Part shown: piece after piece, positions 38,101 through 45,228 of the stretch | How the letters are laid out: each line of letters begins with the position of its first letter | How positions within the stretch are numbered: position 1 is the stretch's first letter | Assembly: GCF_029109325.1 (NCBI RefSeq) | Contig: NZ_JAQKQJ010000009.1 | Location: forward strand, 1-64,000 | Direction of reading: 5' to 3' | DNA: 64,000 bases | DNA from: Nodosilinea sp. PGN35 | Lineage (GTDB): Bacteria > Cyanobacteriota > Cyanobacteriia > Phormidesmidales > Phormidesmidaceae | Notes under the pieces: model-generated | The model's input: only the letters and a program-made list of their open reading frames with translations | The model's database searches: none | What the model was told of the DNA's origin: nothing | Position numbers and translations under genes: made by a program

Positions 38101-38341
38101 GTAAACCAGAGGTCAAAGCCTGGCCTCCAGCCGCTTCAGGGTGGAGAGCCCGGTCAATTTGCGGTGGGGTCAGCGGTTTAGCCGCCGCCGTCAGCACGGT
38201 CTCAGCTGGGGGGGGCGGCAGGGGATTGACCGGCATTGCCGTCGTTGCCGTGAGCAGATAGGGCGTTAACACAGGGCATCTAGGGGCACGCTGTAGCCAG
38301 CGCACAGAGAGGAGCGCACAGAGAGGTAGGGCGATTGCCAC
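35123..38341 (-). CDS. chaperone-usher pathway outer-membrane usher
   Basis: Up to 1072 residues. A long Pro/Ala/Glu-rich N-terminal region (about 30-290) precedes the usher proper, so the true start may be internal or this is an unusual extension; ushers are commonly 800-900. The pore follows: NDQPQGQAIVVI, the plug-like VAGDLSIPVSGAFQTVVPLGG and ISVSRNYSLQPYRVTRPTGEF, then beta-barrel strands such as TLGGYAQLTP and NLGLSRSLGNGLSGSFNLN. C-terminal domains with FGPAVLSDLQPYYLSRV and LLGLTPGRYELRLRD complete it. It would secrete and anchor pilin subunits delivered by the chaperone encoded 63 bp upstream. Confidence 0.88.
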   Translation of the reverse strand: MAIALPLCALLSVRWLQRAPRCPVLTPYLLTATTAMPVNPLPPPPAETVLTAAAKPLTPPQIDRALHPEAAGGQALTSGLPVPQPSFSPARQPLAAAASAGSAKATIQADNPVQVLLAPQAAAAQANDNDAVSAPSGVQGYSHPGPPEVGLGDRQAAWSLQRAASAHSVPPWSEAAMAFGRSSTIAAPVPPASRPAPEGLALAAEILPAKPAAAGEETGNQSAASTPGPETPGGPVPEAEILEVDSANPAAETAAPEPEPDATSSDAPTFGPTEESAETEAELFERIFGRPPPQNQAIAVPFFINDQPQGQAIVVIAEGSVSQVQAAPVLDKTASILSPALQSQLEAIAASDGYLPLDQLQQLGIAVVFDQARLELYLQIPAALRRTNVVGVTGLPPEAADALPVSAVSGYLNILAGEDIVWSGAGSTGRQPLRIALDGALNLSGWVLEGRANVTEGGAPGLSRGDVRLVHDDPVNALRYMAGDLSIPVSGAFQTVVPLGGISVSRNYSLQPYRVTRPTGEFTFFLERLARVEIYLNGVRVQQLQLEAGPQDIRNLALSTGTNDIQLIITDDLGQVQRLDFATALAGNLLAPGLQQFSYNLGFPTRTPSGQRQYQWDQPQLALAHRWGVSSTLTLGGYAQLTPAYQMVETDGVWASAVGNWGWDIAASHTPELGTGLALRLQYELPPNPQDATNRSLRVAAEYRGDRFTTFGALGPSPDWLILSASYSQRIFGDTSLNLGGSYRLGRDGPDSYTANLGLSRSLGNGLSGSFNLNHSRNPQGQDETRAFLGLSWLMPQRRQSLALNTTVSSTEAMGTRLSWSRRPERRLQSPGLAIDLNRDSQGYDLSGRLTYTDYRFDLGLTHDVAWPSQPGAMVSHTTRLTLGTALVFADGHFGWSRPIANSFVLVVPRDRWRGQTIGVNPSQEGYGAIVDGFGPAVLSDLQPYYLSRVRLEAPEAPLGYDLGTDEYVVMPSYRSGTLIVAGTEASAAVRGVLVDETGAPLGLQAGEVVSLSDAAWVAQPLFTNRIGRFALLGLTPGRYELRLRDRAPLQFEIAPDQDGIIDLGTVQLGPP

Positions 38342-38404
38342 GTAAACCCAGCAGCCTCTCGAGTCTTGGCCTGGCCAGCTTTTGGGCCGTCTGGCCAGCG
38401 CTGC

Positions 38405-39166
38405 TTATCGCAGCTCAAAGGTGGCGGTAACTGGCCCCACGGGTAACCCAGCAGGCCAGGGCACAGTAAACTGTCGCTGGTTTTGAGCCAGCAGGTTTTC
38501 GCCGCTGATGCCCGGCAGCTGTGACGGGCCGAGGGTGACCGTCTGGCCCCCCGCCCCCAGGGTCAGGTGCAGACCAGTCAATAATTGATGGGCCGTACCT
38601 CGGTTGTGAAACTGCACCACCAGAGCATCTTGCCCGCCAGCGGTTTGATGGCTAACGCCTGTGAGCACCACGTCGGGGCGGCCCCCCTGGGGCGTGACGT
38701 AGAGGGAAGCCACGTATTTATAGAGGGCGTTGATTCTCACCACCGGGGTGGTGACCGACACCTCTGGGCGATCGAGGGCAATGGGCAACTGCTCAGCAAT
38801 CAGCCGAAAGGGCAGTTCATGGGTGGGGGTAGGCTCACCCAGCCAGGTGACGCGCACGGTTTGAGCCTGACCCGGTTGCAGCAAAATCTGAGGCGGATAG
38901 ACGATAAAATGATCTTCCGCGTCGGGGCGGGTTTCGCGGCCGTGCAAATCTATTTGGCGTTCGGTGACGCGAATTTCAATGGCTACGGGCTGATCCCCCG
39001 TGCTGCGCACCTGAAACGAGCCCGTGGAGCGAGCGCCGCTGGGCTCAAGGGTGAGGCTAGAGGGGGTGAGTTGATAGGTGGCATCGGCCCAGCTGGCGGG
39101 GGCCATCAACGCCCCTGCCCCCAGCAAAAGTGAGGCCAGACAGCCAATGGGTGCAAACGTTTTCAT
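38405..39166 (-). CDS. periplasmic pilus assembly chaperone
   Basis: A 253-residue secreted protein with a clear signal peptide (MKTFAPIGCLASLLLGAGALM, cleavage likely after ASWA). The chaperone fold is seen in LTPSSLTLEPSGARSTGSFQVRS, then HFIVYPPQILLQPGQAQTVRV and FRLIAEQLPI, which match the subunit-binding strands of PapD-like chaperones. The second domain is GGRPDVVLTGVSHQT to the C-terminal VTATFELR. It would donate a strand to pilin subunits and hand them to the usher immediately downstream. Similarity looks closest to the archaic/sigma type of chaperone, by recall. Confidence 0.88.
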   Translation of the reverse strand: MKTFAPIGCLASLLLGAGALMAPASWADATYQLTPSSLTLEPSGARSTGSFQVRSTGDQPVAIEIRVTERQIDLHGRETRPDAEDHFIVYPPQILLQPGQAQTVRVTWLGEPTPTHELPFRLIAEQLPIALDRPEVSVTTPVVRINALYKYVASLYVTPQGGRPDVVLTGVSHQTAGGQDALVVQFHNRGTAHQLLTGLHLTLGAGGQTVTLGPSQLPGISGENLLAQNQRQFTVPWPAGLPVGPVTATFELR

Positions 39167-39356
39167 GGTCGATTCTCCATGGAGTGCTGTGGAGAGATAG
39201 GCTTAAAACTGCGGCAAGAAGGCGGTAAATCACCCTGGGTTTTGTAGCTAACCCTAGGTTAATAATGCCCCTGTCCTGAGCAATGTACCGGTCTTTCCAG
39301 AGGGGATAAGAGAACATCCCTGGAAATAGCCAGATTGATTGATTTTTATTGATTGC

Positions 39357-39821
39357 CTATTGATTGATCAGGGTAAACACCAGCGTATCTGAATACGATC
39401 CGGCTGGTTTTCCGGCTAGATCGTGGATGAGGGCAGTGGCTCGCACCGGCAGAGTGCAGCCCGCAGGCGGTGGGCAGGTCAGGGTTGAGGCCGTCAGCGC
39501 GGTAACATCGTCTCCCCCAGCTAGGCTACCGACCTGAAGACCATCTACGGTCAGGGTGTACGGAACGCTGACTGGTTGGGTGCCATGGTAGAGCGCACCA
39601 CCCTGGGTAGAGCGCACCAGCAACACCCACCCGGTAGCGCTGTCAGACTGAATGTGAACGGTGCCAAAGTCTTGGTTGAGGTTGCCAGCACTGAGGTTGA
39701 GAATGAAGGTCGTGCTGGGAGTGTAAGCAACCATACCCATAGCTAAAGCCGCTGCTGGACACAGCGAACCCAGCCCCAGTGCTGTCGGCATCAACCATTT
39801 GTAGAGGTAGTGATTTCGCAT
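39357..39821 (-). CDS. secreted pilin-like subunit (tip or minor subunit)
   Basis: A 154-residue protein from ATG 39821 (MRNHYLYKWLMPTALGLG) with a signal peptide ending near AALA. The mature part is all-beta with a final strand SYSDTLVFTLINQ. This ending matches the YADTLTFTLTSK end of the neighbouring pilin and is typical of fimbrial subunits whose last strand pairs with the chaperone. A single disulfide is likely (CPPPAGC). Being between the major pilin gene and the chaperone, it is probably a minor or tip subunit. An in-frame start 54 bp upstream is less likely. Confidence 0.75.
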   Translation of the reverse strand: MRNHYLYKWLMPTALGLGSLCPAAALAMGMVAYTPSTTFILNLSAGNLNQDFGTVHIQSDSATGWVLLVRSTQGGALYHGTQPVSVPYTLTVDGLQVGSLAGGDDVTALTASTLTCPPPAGCTLPVRATALIHDLAGKPAGSYSDTLVFTLINQ

Positions 39822-39931
39822 TTTGCGCTTTCTCAAATACGCTCGCTTTGTGGAGATACGCGGGCGTATCTCCACAGAGTCGGTTGATTACATCAGACCG
39901 TCAAACTAACTTAAAAGTCCTCAGGGAAGGA

Positions 39932-40462
39932 TTACTTAGAGGTCAGGGTAAAGGTCAGGGTATCGGCGTAGGTGCCAACAGGAACGAACTGATCGGCAGC
40001 GATCGCCGCCGTAACGTTGACGCCAGTGACCCCGGCCGCCACAGCGGCGTCAAAGGCAGAATCGTGCAGCTCGTAGTCCTGGTCTGCTACCGCCAGGGTT
40101 CGCGCGGTAGCCGTCGAAGCGCCAATAGCACCAGTGGTCAGATCCGTGTATTCAATAAAATCAGCAGGAGTGACGGTGTTGACCAACCTGCCACCGTTTT
40201 CCGAACTCACCTCTAAGATCCAGCCAGCGGCCCCGTTGTCTTGAACGGCCAGCGCTCCTATAGGATAAGCAGCTACGGCCTCTCCCCCAGTAATAGCAGT
40301 ACCGGTTGTGGGGGTAAAGGTAACTTCGTTAATGGCCTGAACACTACCGGATACCTGACCGCCGGAGGTATCTTGCGCCAGGGCCGCAGGGCCAGCCAGC
40401 AGAGATGCACCGATGAGCAGGCTAGACGCAAATAGAGCGTGACGAAAGATTTTAGCAACCAT
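39932..40462 (-). CDS. major pilin-like subunit of chaperone-usher pilus
   Basis: A 176-residue secreted protein with signal peptide MVAKIFRHALFASSLLIGAS and probable cleavage after AALAQ. The mature chain is Thr/Ala/Gly-rich, free of Cys, with strands NEVTFTPTTGTAI and AAGWILEVSSENGGRL. The terminal strand YADTLTFTLTSK is of the fimbrial donor-strand type. It is first in the leftward order pilin, minor subunit, chaperone, usher. A clear AGGAGAC ribosome site lies before the ATG, and the long 5' leader contains hairpins (40577-40622), so post-transcriptional control is possible. Confidence 0.8.
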   Translation of the reverse strand: MVAKIFRHALFASSLLIGASLLAGPAALAQDTSGGQVSGSVQAINEVTFTPTTGTAITGGEAVAAYPIGALAVQDNGAAGWILEVSSENGGRLVNTVTPADFIEYTDLTTGAIGASTATARTLAVADQDYELHDSAFDAAVAAGVTGVNVTAAIAADQFVPVGTYADTLTFTLTSK

Positions 40463-41588
40463 GATGAGTCTCCTGAAATGGGAATGGGGTGCCTAATTTG
40501 AGTTGATTTGCAGGGCATAGGCAATGCCCCCGCGACCTGTATCCTGAGCTGGATTTAGAGATGCAATCCCCTCTCAAACCGGGGGACTAGTCTCTTGGTT
40601 CCGCAGGATGGTGGTAGCCTGCACCGAAGGAAAGAAATGACCGATTGCAGCCGCCTGCGAGAGTACTAACTGTTTCGCTTTGCGGGCAGCCGATGGATAA
40701 ATCGCCTATCCGCAGCGGGGCTTACATCTCTGTCTTTCATGCTTACTACTTTAAAGGGTTTAGTCCAAACAAACTATGCTATTTGCACTTATATTTTCTC
40801 CAATTTATTCCAAAAAATTCTACCTTCTACGTGTTTTCAATGAGTAGCTGAAAATCAAAAACACACAAAATAAAAACAAAAAATTTCCCTAATATTCAAC
40901 GCTCAGAGAATCAACAATAAAATTGCTTATAAAGCTAAATTAAGTTTAATAAAAAAGCAGACGAAGCTTCCGGACTTAGCGGATTGGTTACTCCTAGGAC
41001 TATAGCAATCCGAATTGATTCATGGAGGTGGGACGGGCATCCTTCCGGTGCAGGCGGGACGCATGCCCTACAGATTTTCACGATTCACGCAGGATCACTA
41101 TAGTCCTCAACCCAGGAAAAACCGCACCACTGTCCCCAGAACGAGCCCCTTAGCCCAGATGCATCTCATCCATGTAAATTTGCTAGTTTGACGACTAGCT
41201 GGCCTGTCATGTTTGTGTAGACGGGAATCAACGGTTGAACGTTGAAACGTTTCTAGCCTCTTTATTTATAAGCCGACTGAACGGTCTGTCGTTCCCGCGC
41301 AGAAGGGAATCCACGCTAGAGTAAGTTGCCTGCCGTGGCTTCCCGTGGCCACGGGAATGACAGCCACTGATGGCCGGTTTCCGTGAATAATCTGGGCTAG
41401 GCTGCTGCATGTCTTAACCCAGATGACTACGGTTATATAAAGGAAGCCGGGGCAAGGGGATGTTTCTCAGATGAACCCAACCCTGATTTAACCCCGGCGG
41501 CTACACCTCTTAGACAGTTCTAGAGTAGTCAGTGCAGATGGCTTTACCCATCAGGAAATGCCTGAGTCTAGGGCAGATTGTTGCTGAG
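40463..41588. other. long gene-free region upstream of pilin operon
   Basis: About 1.1 kb without a supportable gene. The left part holds the pilin leader with hairpins. A strongly AT-rich block (about 40740-40970) could carry promoters. At about 41030-41070 there is a GGGACGGGCATCC / GGGACGCATGCCC repeat pair. At about 41285-41365 GTCGTTCCCGCGCAGAAGGGAATCC is partly answered by CCCGTGGCCACGGGAATGAC, resembling a degenerate repetitive extragenic palindrome or small MITE. Short open frames here have no similarity and are not annotated. Confidence 0.5.
40577..40622 (-). promoter_or_regulatory. structured 5' leader candidate upstream of pilin gene
   Basis: Two adjacent hairpins can be drawn: AACCGGGGGAC / GTCTCTTGGTT (40577-40600, with G-T pairs) and GCAGG-N10-CCTGC (40603-40622). 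They lie 115-160 bp upstream of the pilin start. The layout suggests a regulatory leader. I compared it by eye with c-di-GMP (GEMM), glutamine and glycine riboswitch signatures and could not match any of them. Transcription across it is assumed. Confidence 0.3.
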
Positions 41589-43406
41589 TTAGGGTTGGGG
41601 TCGCAGGCACACCTGAGCCAGGGTGCTCAGCAGGGTAGCCCCCCTGGCGGGAGCGAGCGGGGGCAATGCTTCCGCCGGGGCGGTTTCCGTGCCCAGGGCC
41701 ACCAGGGGTAGCGGCGGCGCGATGGCGTGCATGCGGCGCAGCATAGCCGCGCCGTTGAGGGTGGGCAGAGCCAGGTCTAAGACCACGGCCCCCAGTTCGC
41801 TCTGGTGCTGAATAAACAGGGCGATCGCATCGGCCCCCTCCTCGGCCAATAGCACCCGGTAGCCATAGCTCTCCAGCCGGGCGCGGTGCAGCTCACGGCT
41901 GGGGTCGTCGGCCATGACCAAGAGCACCAGGGCGCTATCGCCGTCCAGCCCAGCGGGCACGGAGGCCAGATCTAAGGTTAGCTCTGACGCTAGATCGGCG
42001 GGCTCGACGGTCGCCGGTAGATAGACCTCAACGGTGGTGCCGCTGTCGGGCTGGCTTACAATTGTGAGCCAGCCGCCGTGCCCCTTGACCAACCCCTGGA
42101 CGGTAGAGAGCCCCAGCCCAGTATGGCCCGCCGCCGCCCGAGTGGTAAAAAACGGATCGCAGCTGCGATCGCACACCGCCGCTGTCATACCCGCGCCGGT
42201 ATCGCTCACCCTCACCACCACGTAGGGGCCTGGGGTTGTTTGAGGATGGTCGGGGGCTCCCCGCCACCAAATGTTGCACCCCTCCAGGTGCAGGGTACCG
42301 CCCTGGGTCATGGCCTCAAAAGCGTTTAGGCACAGGTTCATAAACACCTGGTGCAGATGGGGAGCGTTGGCCTCCACCGGCCACAGGCGGAGCTGGCGCA
42401 GCTGCGAGGTCACCGCAATACCCGGGGGACAGACCTCTTGCAGGGTTTGCACCAGCTCCCCCAGCAGGTAGACCAGCTGAATCTGGGCCCGCTGGCCCCC
42501 CATGCCCTGGGCAAAGGATAAAACCTGATCGACCAGGCTGACGCCCCGGTGGGCGCTGGTGTGAATACGGTTGAGCCACTGCTGCTGCTGCTCACTGTCG
42601 AGGGCGGGCTGCCTGAGCATTTCCGCCGCCAGCACAATCGGGGTGAGAATATTTCTGAGGTCGTGGGCCATGCCCCCGGCCAGGGTGCCAATGCTCTCTA
42701 GATAGCGATCGCGCGATCGCTGGGCTAGCTCTTGCAGCTGGGTCTGGGCCTGCCGGTGAGCGGCTAGCTCCGCCTGCATCTGCTGATGCAGTTCCGCCTG
42801 CTGAATGGCCAACCCCACCTGCACCGCCAGCTGCTGCATCATCTGCACCTCCGCCAGCTGCCAGGGGCGAGGGGCAGAGCAGTGCTGGGCCACCAGCAGG
42901 CCCCAGAGGCGACCCTGGGTCAGCAGCGGCACCACTAAGTTGGCTCGCACCCCCAAATTTTTGAGTAAATCTCGGTGGCAGGGCGTCAATTCTGCCCGAT
43001 CCACATCGTCTACCGTCTGTACTCGGCCCTGGGTGTAGGCGCTCACCCACTGCTCGGCAAAGCAATCGTCGTAGACTCGCTCGCCCTGGAGCGGCCGACA
43101 GCCAGGGGCGCAGTCTTCCACCACCACCACCCCGCTCCAGTCGGGCTCAAAGCGAAACAAAAACACCCGCTCTACCCGCAACAGCTGCCGCACCTCAGAC
43201 ACTGCCGTTGGCAGCACTACGGCTAAATCCAGCGACTGATGAATGCGCTGGAGCGCCCTAAAAGCCGCCGCCAGCGGGTGGCGATCGCGGCTTTCCCCGG
43301 CTTCCGCCGGGCTTGTCTCCGGTGCGGACAGCGGGCAGCGGGGTGCAAAGGCCGATTCTAGATAGGCAGTGCGCGGTTCAACATCATCGGCGCAGGTGTA
43401 GTTCAT
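41589..43406 (-). CDS. hybrid histidine kinase with DXCF cyanobacteriochrome-type GAF
   Basis: A 605-residue protein: GAF (about 48-205), coiled coil, HisKA with H248 in LAGGMAHDLRNILTPI, HATPase (FMNLCLNAFEAM; GHTGLGLSTVQGLV) and a C-terminal receiver-like domain. The GAF has DDCF (C115) and CH (C143-H144) 28 residues apart, then VRANLVVPLL, LWGLLVAQHCSAPRPW. This is the dual-cysteine signature of DXCF cyanobacteriochromes. The receiver keeps the acidic pair (ADD) and the Asp in VVLDLALP but lacks the conserved Lys near its end (PPLAPARGATLL), so it may be impaired. It is unlinked to a clear partner gene. Confidence 0.87.
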   Translation of the reverse strand: MNYTCADDVEPRTAYLESAFAPRCPLSAPETSPAEAGESRDRHPLAAAFRALQRIHQSLDLAVVLPTAVSEVRQLLRVERVFLFRFEPDWSGVVVVEDCAPGCRPLQGERVYDDCFAEQWVSAYTQGRVQTVDDVDRAELTPCHRDLLKNLGVRANLVVPLLTQGRLWGLLVAQHCSAPRPWQLAEVQMMQQLAVQVGLAIQQAELHQQMQAELAAHRQAQTQLQELAQRSRDRYLESIGTLAGGMAHDLRNILTPIVLAAEMLRQPALDSEQQQQWLNRIHTSAHRGVSLVDQVLSFAQGMGGQRAQIQLVYLLGELVQTLQEVCPPGIAVTSQLRQLRLWPVEANAPHLHQVFMNLCLNAFEAMTQGGTLHLEGCNIWWRGAPDHPQTTPGPYVVVRVSDTGAGMTAAVCDRSCDPFFTTRAAAGHTGLGLSTVQGLVKGHGGWLTIVSQPDSGTTVEVYLPATVEPADLASELTLDLASVPAGLDGDSALVLLVMADDPSRELHRARLESYGYRVLLAEEGADAIALFIQHQSELGAVVLDLALPTLNGAAMLRRMHAIAPPLPLVALGTETAPAEALPPLAPARGATLLSTLAQVCLRPQP

Positions 43407-43575
43407 CGCTGCTTCCCAAACTCTCTATGCCCCTGAAAGTCGGCCAATTTTGAGGCCAAGCGGTAGATCTAGAGTACGAAACGGAGTTCTGGCTCCGCAT
43501 CAGGAAAAGTCTGATTTTGCCCTCAGCCCGAGCGCCCAGCAGGGTGCGCTGCCCCGGCAACTCCGAACCGCGTCC

Positions 43576-44049
43576 CTAAAAAGTTGGGTCGTGACCAAAA
43601 TCGAGGCAGCTTCCCTCGCGCCAGGTGCGCCCGCTCGCCTCACAGCTGCTGCGGTCGGCCTTAAAGGGAATGCCCGCCGGGGCCGCGCCAGGGTTGAAAA
43701 GCCGCGACAGGTCGGTATTGGTAAGCTGCACCATCGCCAGCAGCGCCAAAATGCCCAACCCCGTGGTGCCCGCCATCACCAGCATGTTCACAGGCGTCCA
43801 CAACGGATGCTGAGCCGCCTCCTGACGCAGGCGATCGGGCGATCGGAGTTCGGTGCCGGCCAGCACCACCAGGTAGAGCCGGGTGATGCCCAGCGGCAGC
43901 GACAGCCGAATGTTGAGCGGGTGGCGGCGCGGCGTCAGGGCCACCTGCAACGCCTGAATCTGCGCGGGGCTAAAGGTCGCGGCCATCTCTGGGGCCATGC
44001 GAGCCAGCACGTTGTCGCTGCCAATTGGGGCAGAATTGCTGAGTTTCAT
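43576..44049 (-). CDS. hypothetical protein with one membrane segment
   Basis: A 157-residue protein of unknown family. An N-terminal helical region (SPAQIQALQVALTPRRHPLNIRL) precedes a short stretch ITRLYLVVLAGTELRSPDR. A clear transmembrane helix follows (MLVMAGTTGLGILALLAMVQL, about residues 88-108). The C-terminal tail FKADRSSCEASGRTWREGSC has a Cys pair and a W typical of small cyanobacterial membrane-tail proteins. It could be an anchor with a cytoplasmic N-terminal part. It lies between two signalling genes with its own leader, and the function cannot be assigned. Confidence 0.65.
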   Translation of the reverse strand: MKLSNSAPIGSDNVLARMAPEMAATFSPAQIQALQVALTPRRHPLNIRLSLPLGITRLYLVVLAGTELRSPDRLRQEAAQHPLWTPVNMLVMAGTTGLGILALLAMVQLTNTDLSRLFNPGAAPAGIPFKADRSSCEASGRTWREGSCLDFGHDPTF

Positions 44050-44179
44050 GGTCAGTCCTCAGGAAACAACGCTCCAGACGCCCCAGGGCGTCTAACAGCT
44101 CATTCCACCGTAGCTATCGTTCCCCCATTGCCCCATCAGCAAATCCCTGAGTTTAGGGAGCCTGCCGCCTGAGTTTTGC

Positions 44180-44830
44180 CTACTCCAACACCACCAACCC
44201 CGTGCGAATCGCGTAGCGCACCAGTCCGGCAATATCGTGAATATCCAGGCGATCCATCAGCTGGGTGCGGTGGGTCTCGACGGTTTTAGTGCTGATGTAG
44301 AGCAGGTCGGCGATGTCTTTAGTGCTTTTGCCCTCGGCGATGAGCTGAAGAATTTCGCGCTGGCGGGGGGTGATCTGATCGAGGGGGTTTTGGTCTTGGC
44401 CCAGGCGGCGCACGTAGTCGCTGACCACGTACTTAGAGACGGCGGGGCAGAGGTAGGTTTCACCCCGAGCGATCGCCCGCAGAGCCAGATCCAGTTCTTC
44501 GGTGCCGCTGTCTTTGAGCAGGTAGCCGCTGGCCCCCGATCGCAGCGCCTGGTACACGTACTCCTCGTTGGCGTGCATCGACAAAATCAGCACCCGCACC
44601 TGGGGAAACTCTCGAGAAATGCGGGCCGTAGCTTCTAGCCCGTTCATCTCGGGCATGGCAATATCCATCAATACAATCTGGGGCCTGAGGGTTTCGACCA
44701 GCTGTAGGGTGTCGCGCCCGTTTTCGGCTTCGCCAATCACTTCAATGCCGTCCAGCTCTTCTACCAGCGATCGAAAGCCCGCTCGCACCAGGGTGTGATT
44801 GTCGGCAATTACCAGCTGAATTGTTGACAT
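44180..44830 (-). CDS. NarL/FixJ-family response regulator
   Basis: A 216-residue two-domain regulator. The receiver has the acidic residues in VIADNH, phosphoacceptor D56 in VLMDIAMP, Ser in ILSMHA and Lys in YLLKDSG. The LuxR-type HTH is seen in ITPRQREILQLIAEGKSTKD, IADLLYISTKTVETHRTQLM. It is intact and of usual length. It is transcribed divergently from the GAF-LOV hybrid kinase gene, whose product could phosphorylate it, although that kinase has its own receivers. Target promoters are unknown. Confidence 0.92.
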   Translation of the reverse strand: MSTIQLVIADNHTLVRAGFRSLVEELDGIEVIGEAENGRDTLQLVETLRPQIVLMDIAMPEMNGLEATARISREFPQVRVLILSMHANEEYVYQALRSGASGYLLKDSGTEELDLALRAIARGETYLCPAVSKYVVSDYVRRLGQDQNPLDQITPRQREILQLIAEGKSTKDIADLLYISTKTVETHRTQLMDRLDIHDIAGLVRYAIRTGLVVLE

Positions 44831-45228
44831 AGGGGGCCTCTGTTTTGACCTTCCCCACGGTGGCCCCTGGCTAGGGGGGGCGGGGTACTCCCCAGTCTAC
44901 ACAGGCGGCCCGCCTGAGTAACGGCAAGGGCAGGGGAATGTGCCCCTTGCCCACCATCCCCTGCCCCATCTCAGGCCCCAGCCACCGCAAAACTCAGGAA
45001 TTTCCTGGCGACGGAAGCCCGCTCTGCCCCCTACCTTAAGGGAATTAGAGTATTCCGCTGGAGCCGCCTCAGCCCGTGGTTGGCGGTCAGCTAAACGGGT
45101 CGGCGCAGTGGCGTTGCCAGCCCCTGCTGGGTACTCTCAAGGATATATCGCTATATCGCTGCCCTCGGGCGGGGCGGGCTTGCAAGACCGACCTCGCCCT
45201 GTGTCTCTGCCCTAAAGGGCAACGGCCT
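44831..45228. other. divergent intergenic region between NarL-type regulator and LOV kinase
   Basis: About 400 bp that must hold promoters for both genes. A tandem ATATCGCT pair lies near 45144-45160 and several GC-rich runs are present (AGGGGGGGCGGGG near 44875). The frame of the LOV kinase is open through much of it, but the sequence there lacks similarity and a better start lies at 45229. No gene was recognised. Confidence 0.45.

Noticed and set aside
40500..40640. Known c-di-GMP (GEMM), glutamine or glycine riboswitch
   Set aside because: Short stretches such as GGTAGCC and ACCGAAGG recall those classes, but the other conserved blocks and their order are absent on either strand.
40645..40851. 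68-residue open frame in the pilin upstream region
   Set aside because: The sequence is low-complexity and aromatic-rich, without ribosome site or family resemblance; probably chance in AT-rich DNA.
41228..41410. 60-residue minus-strand open frame
   Set aside because: It coincides with a degenerate palindromic repeat element, which explains the open frame.
41589..41900. Fully functional C-terminal receiver in the second cyanobacteriochrome kinase
   Set aside because: The conserved Lys near the end is missing, so normal phosphorylation control is doubtful although the Asp is kept.
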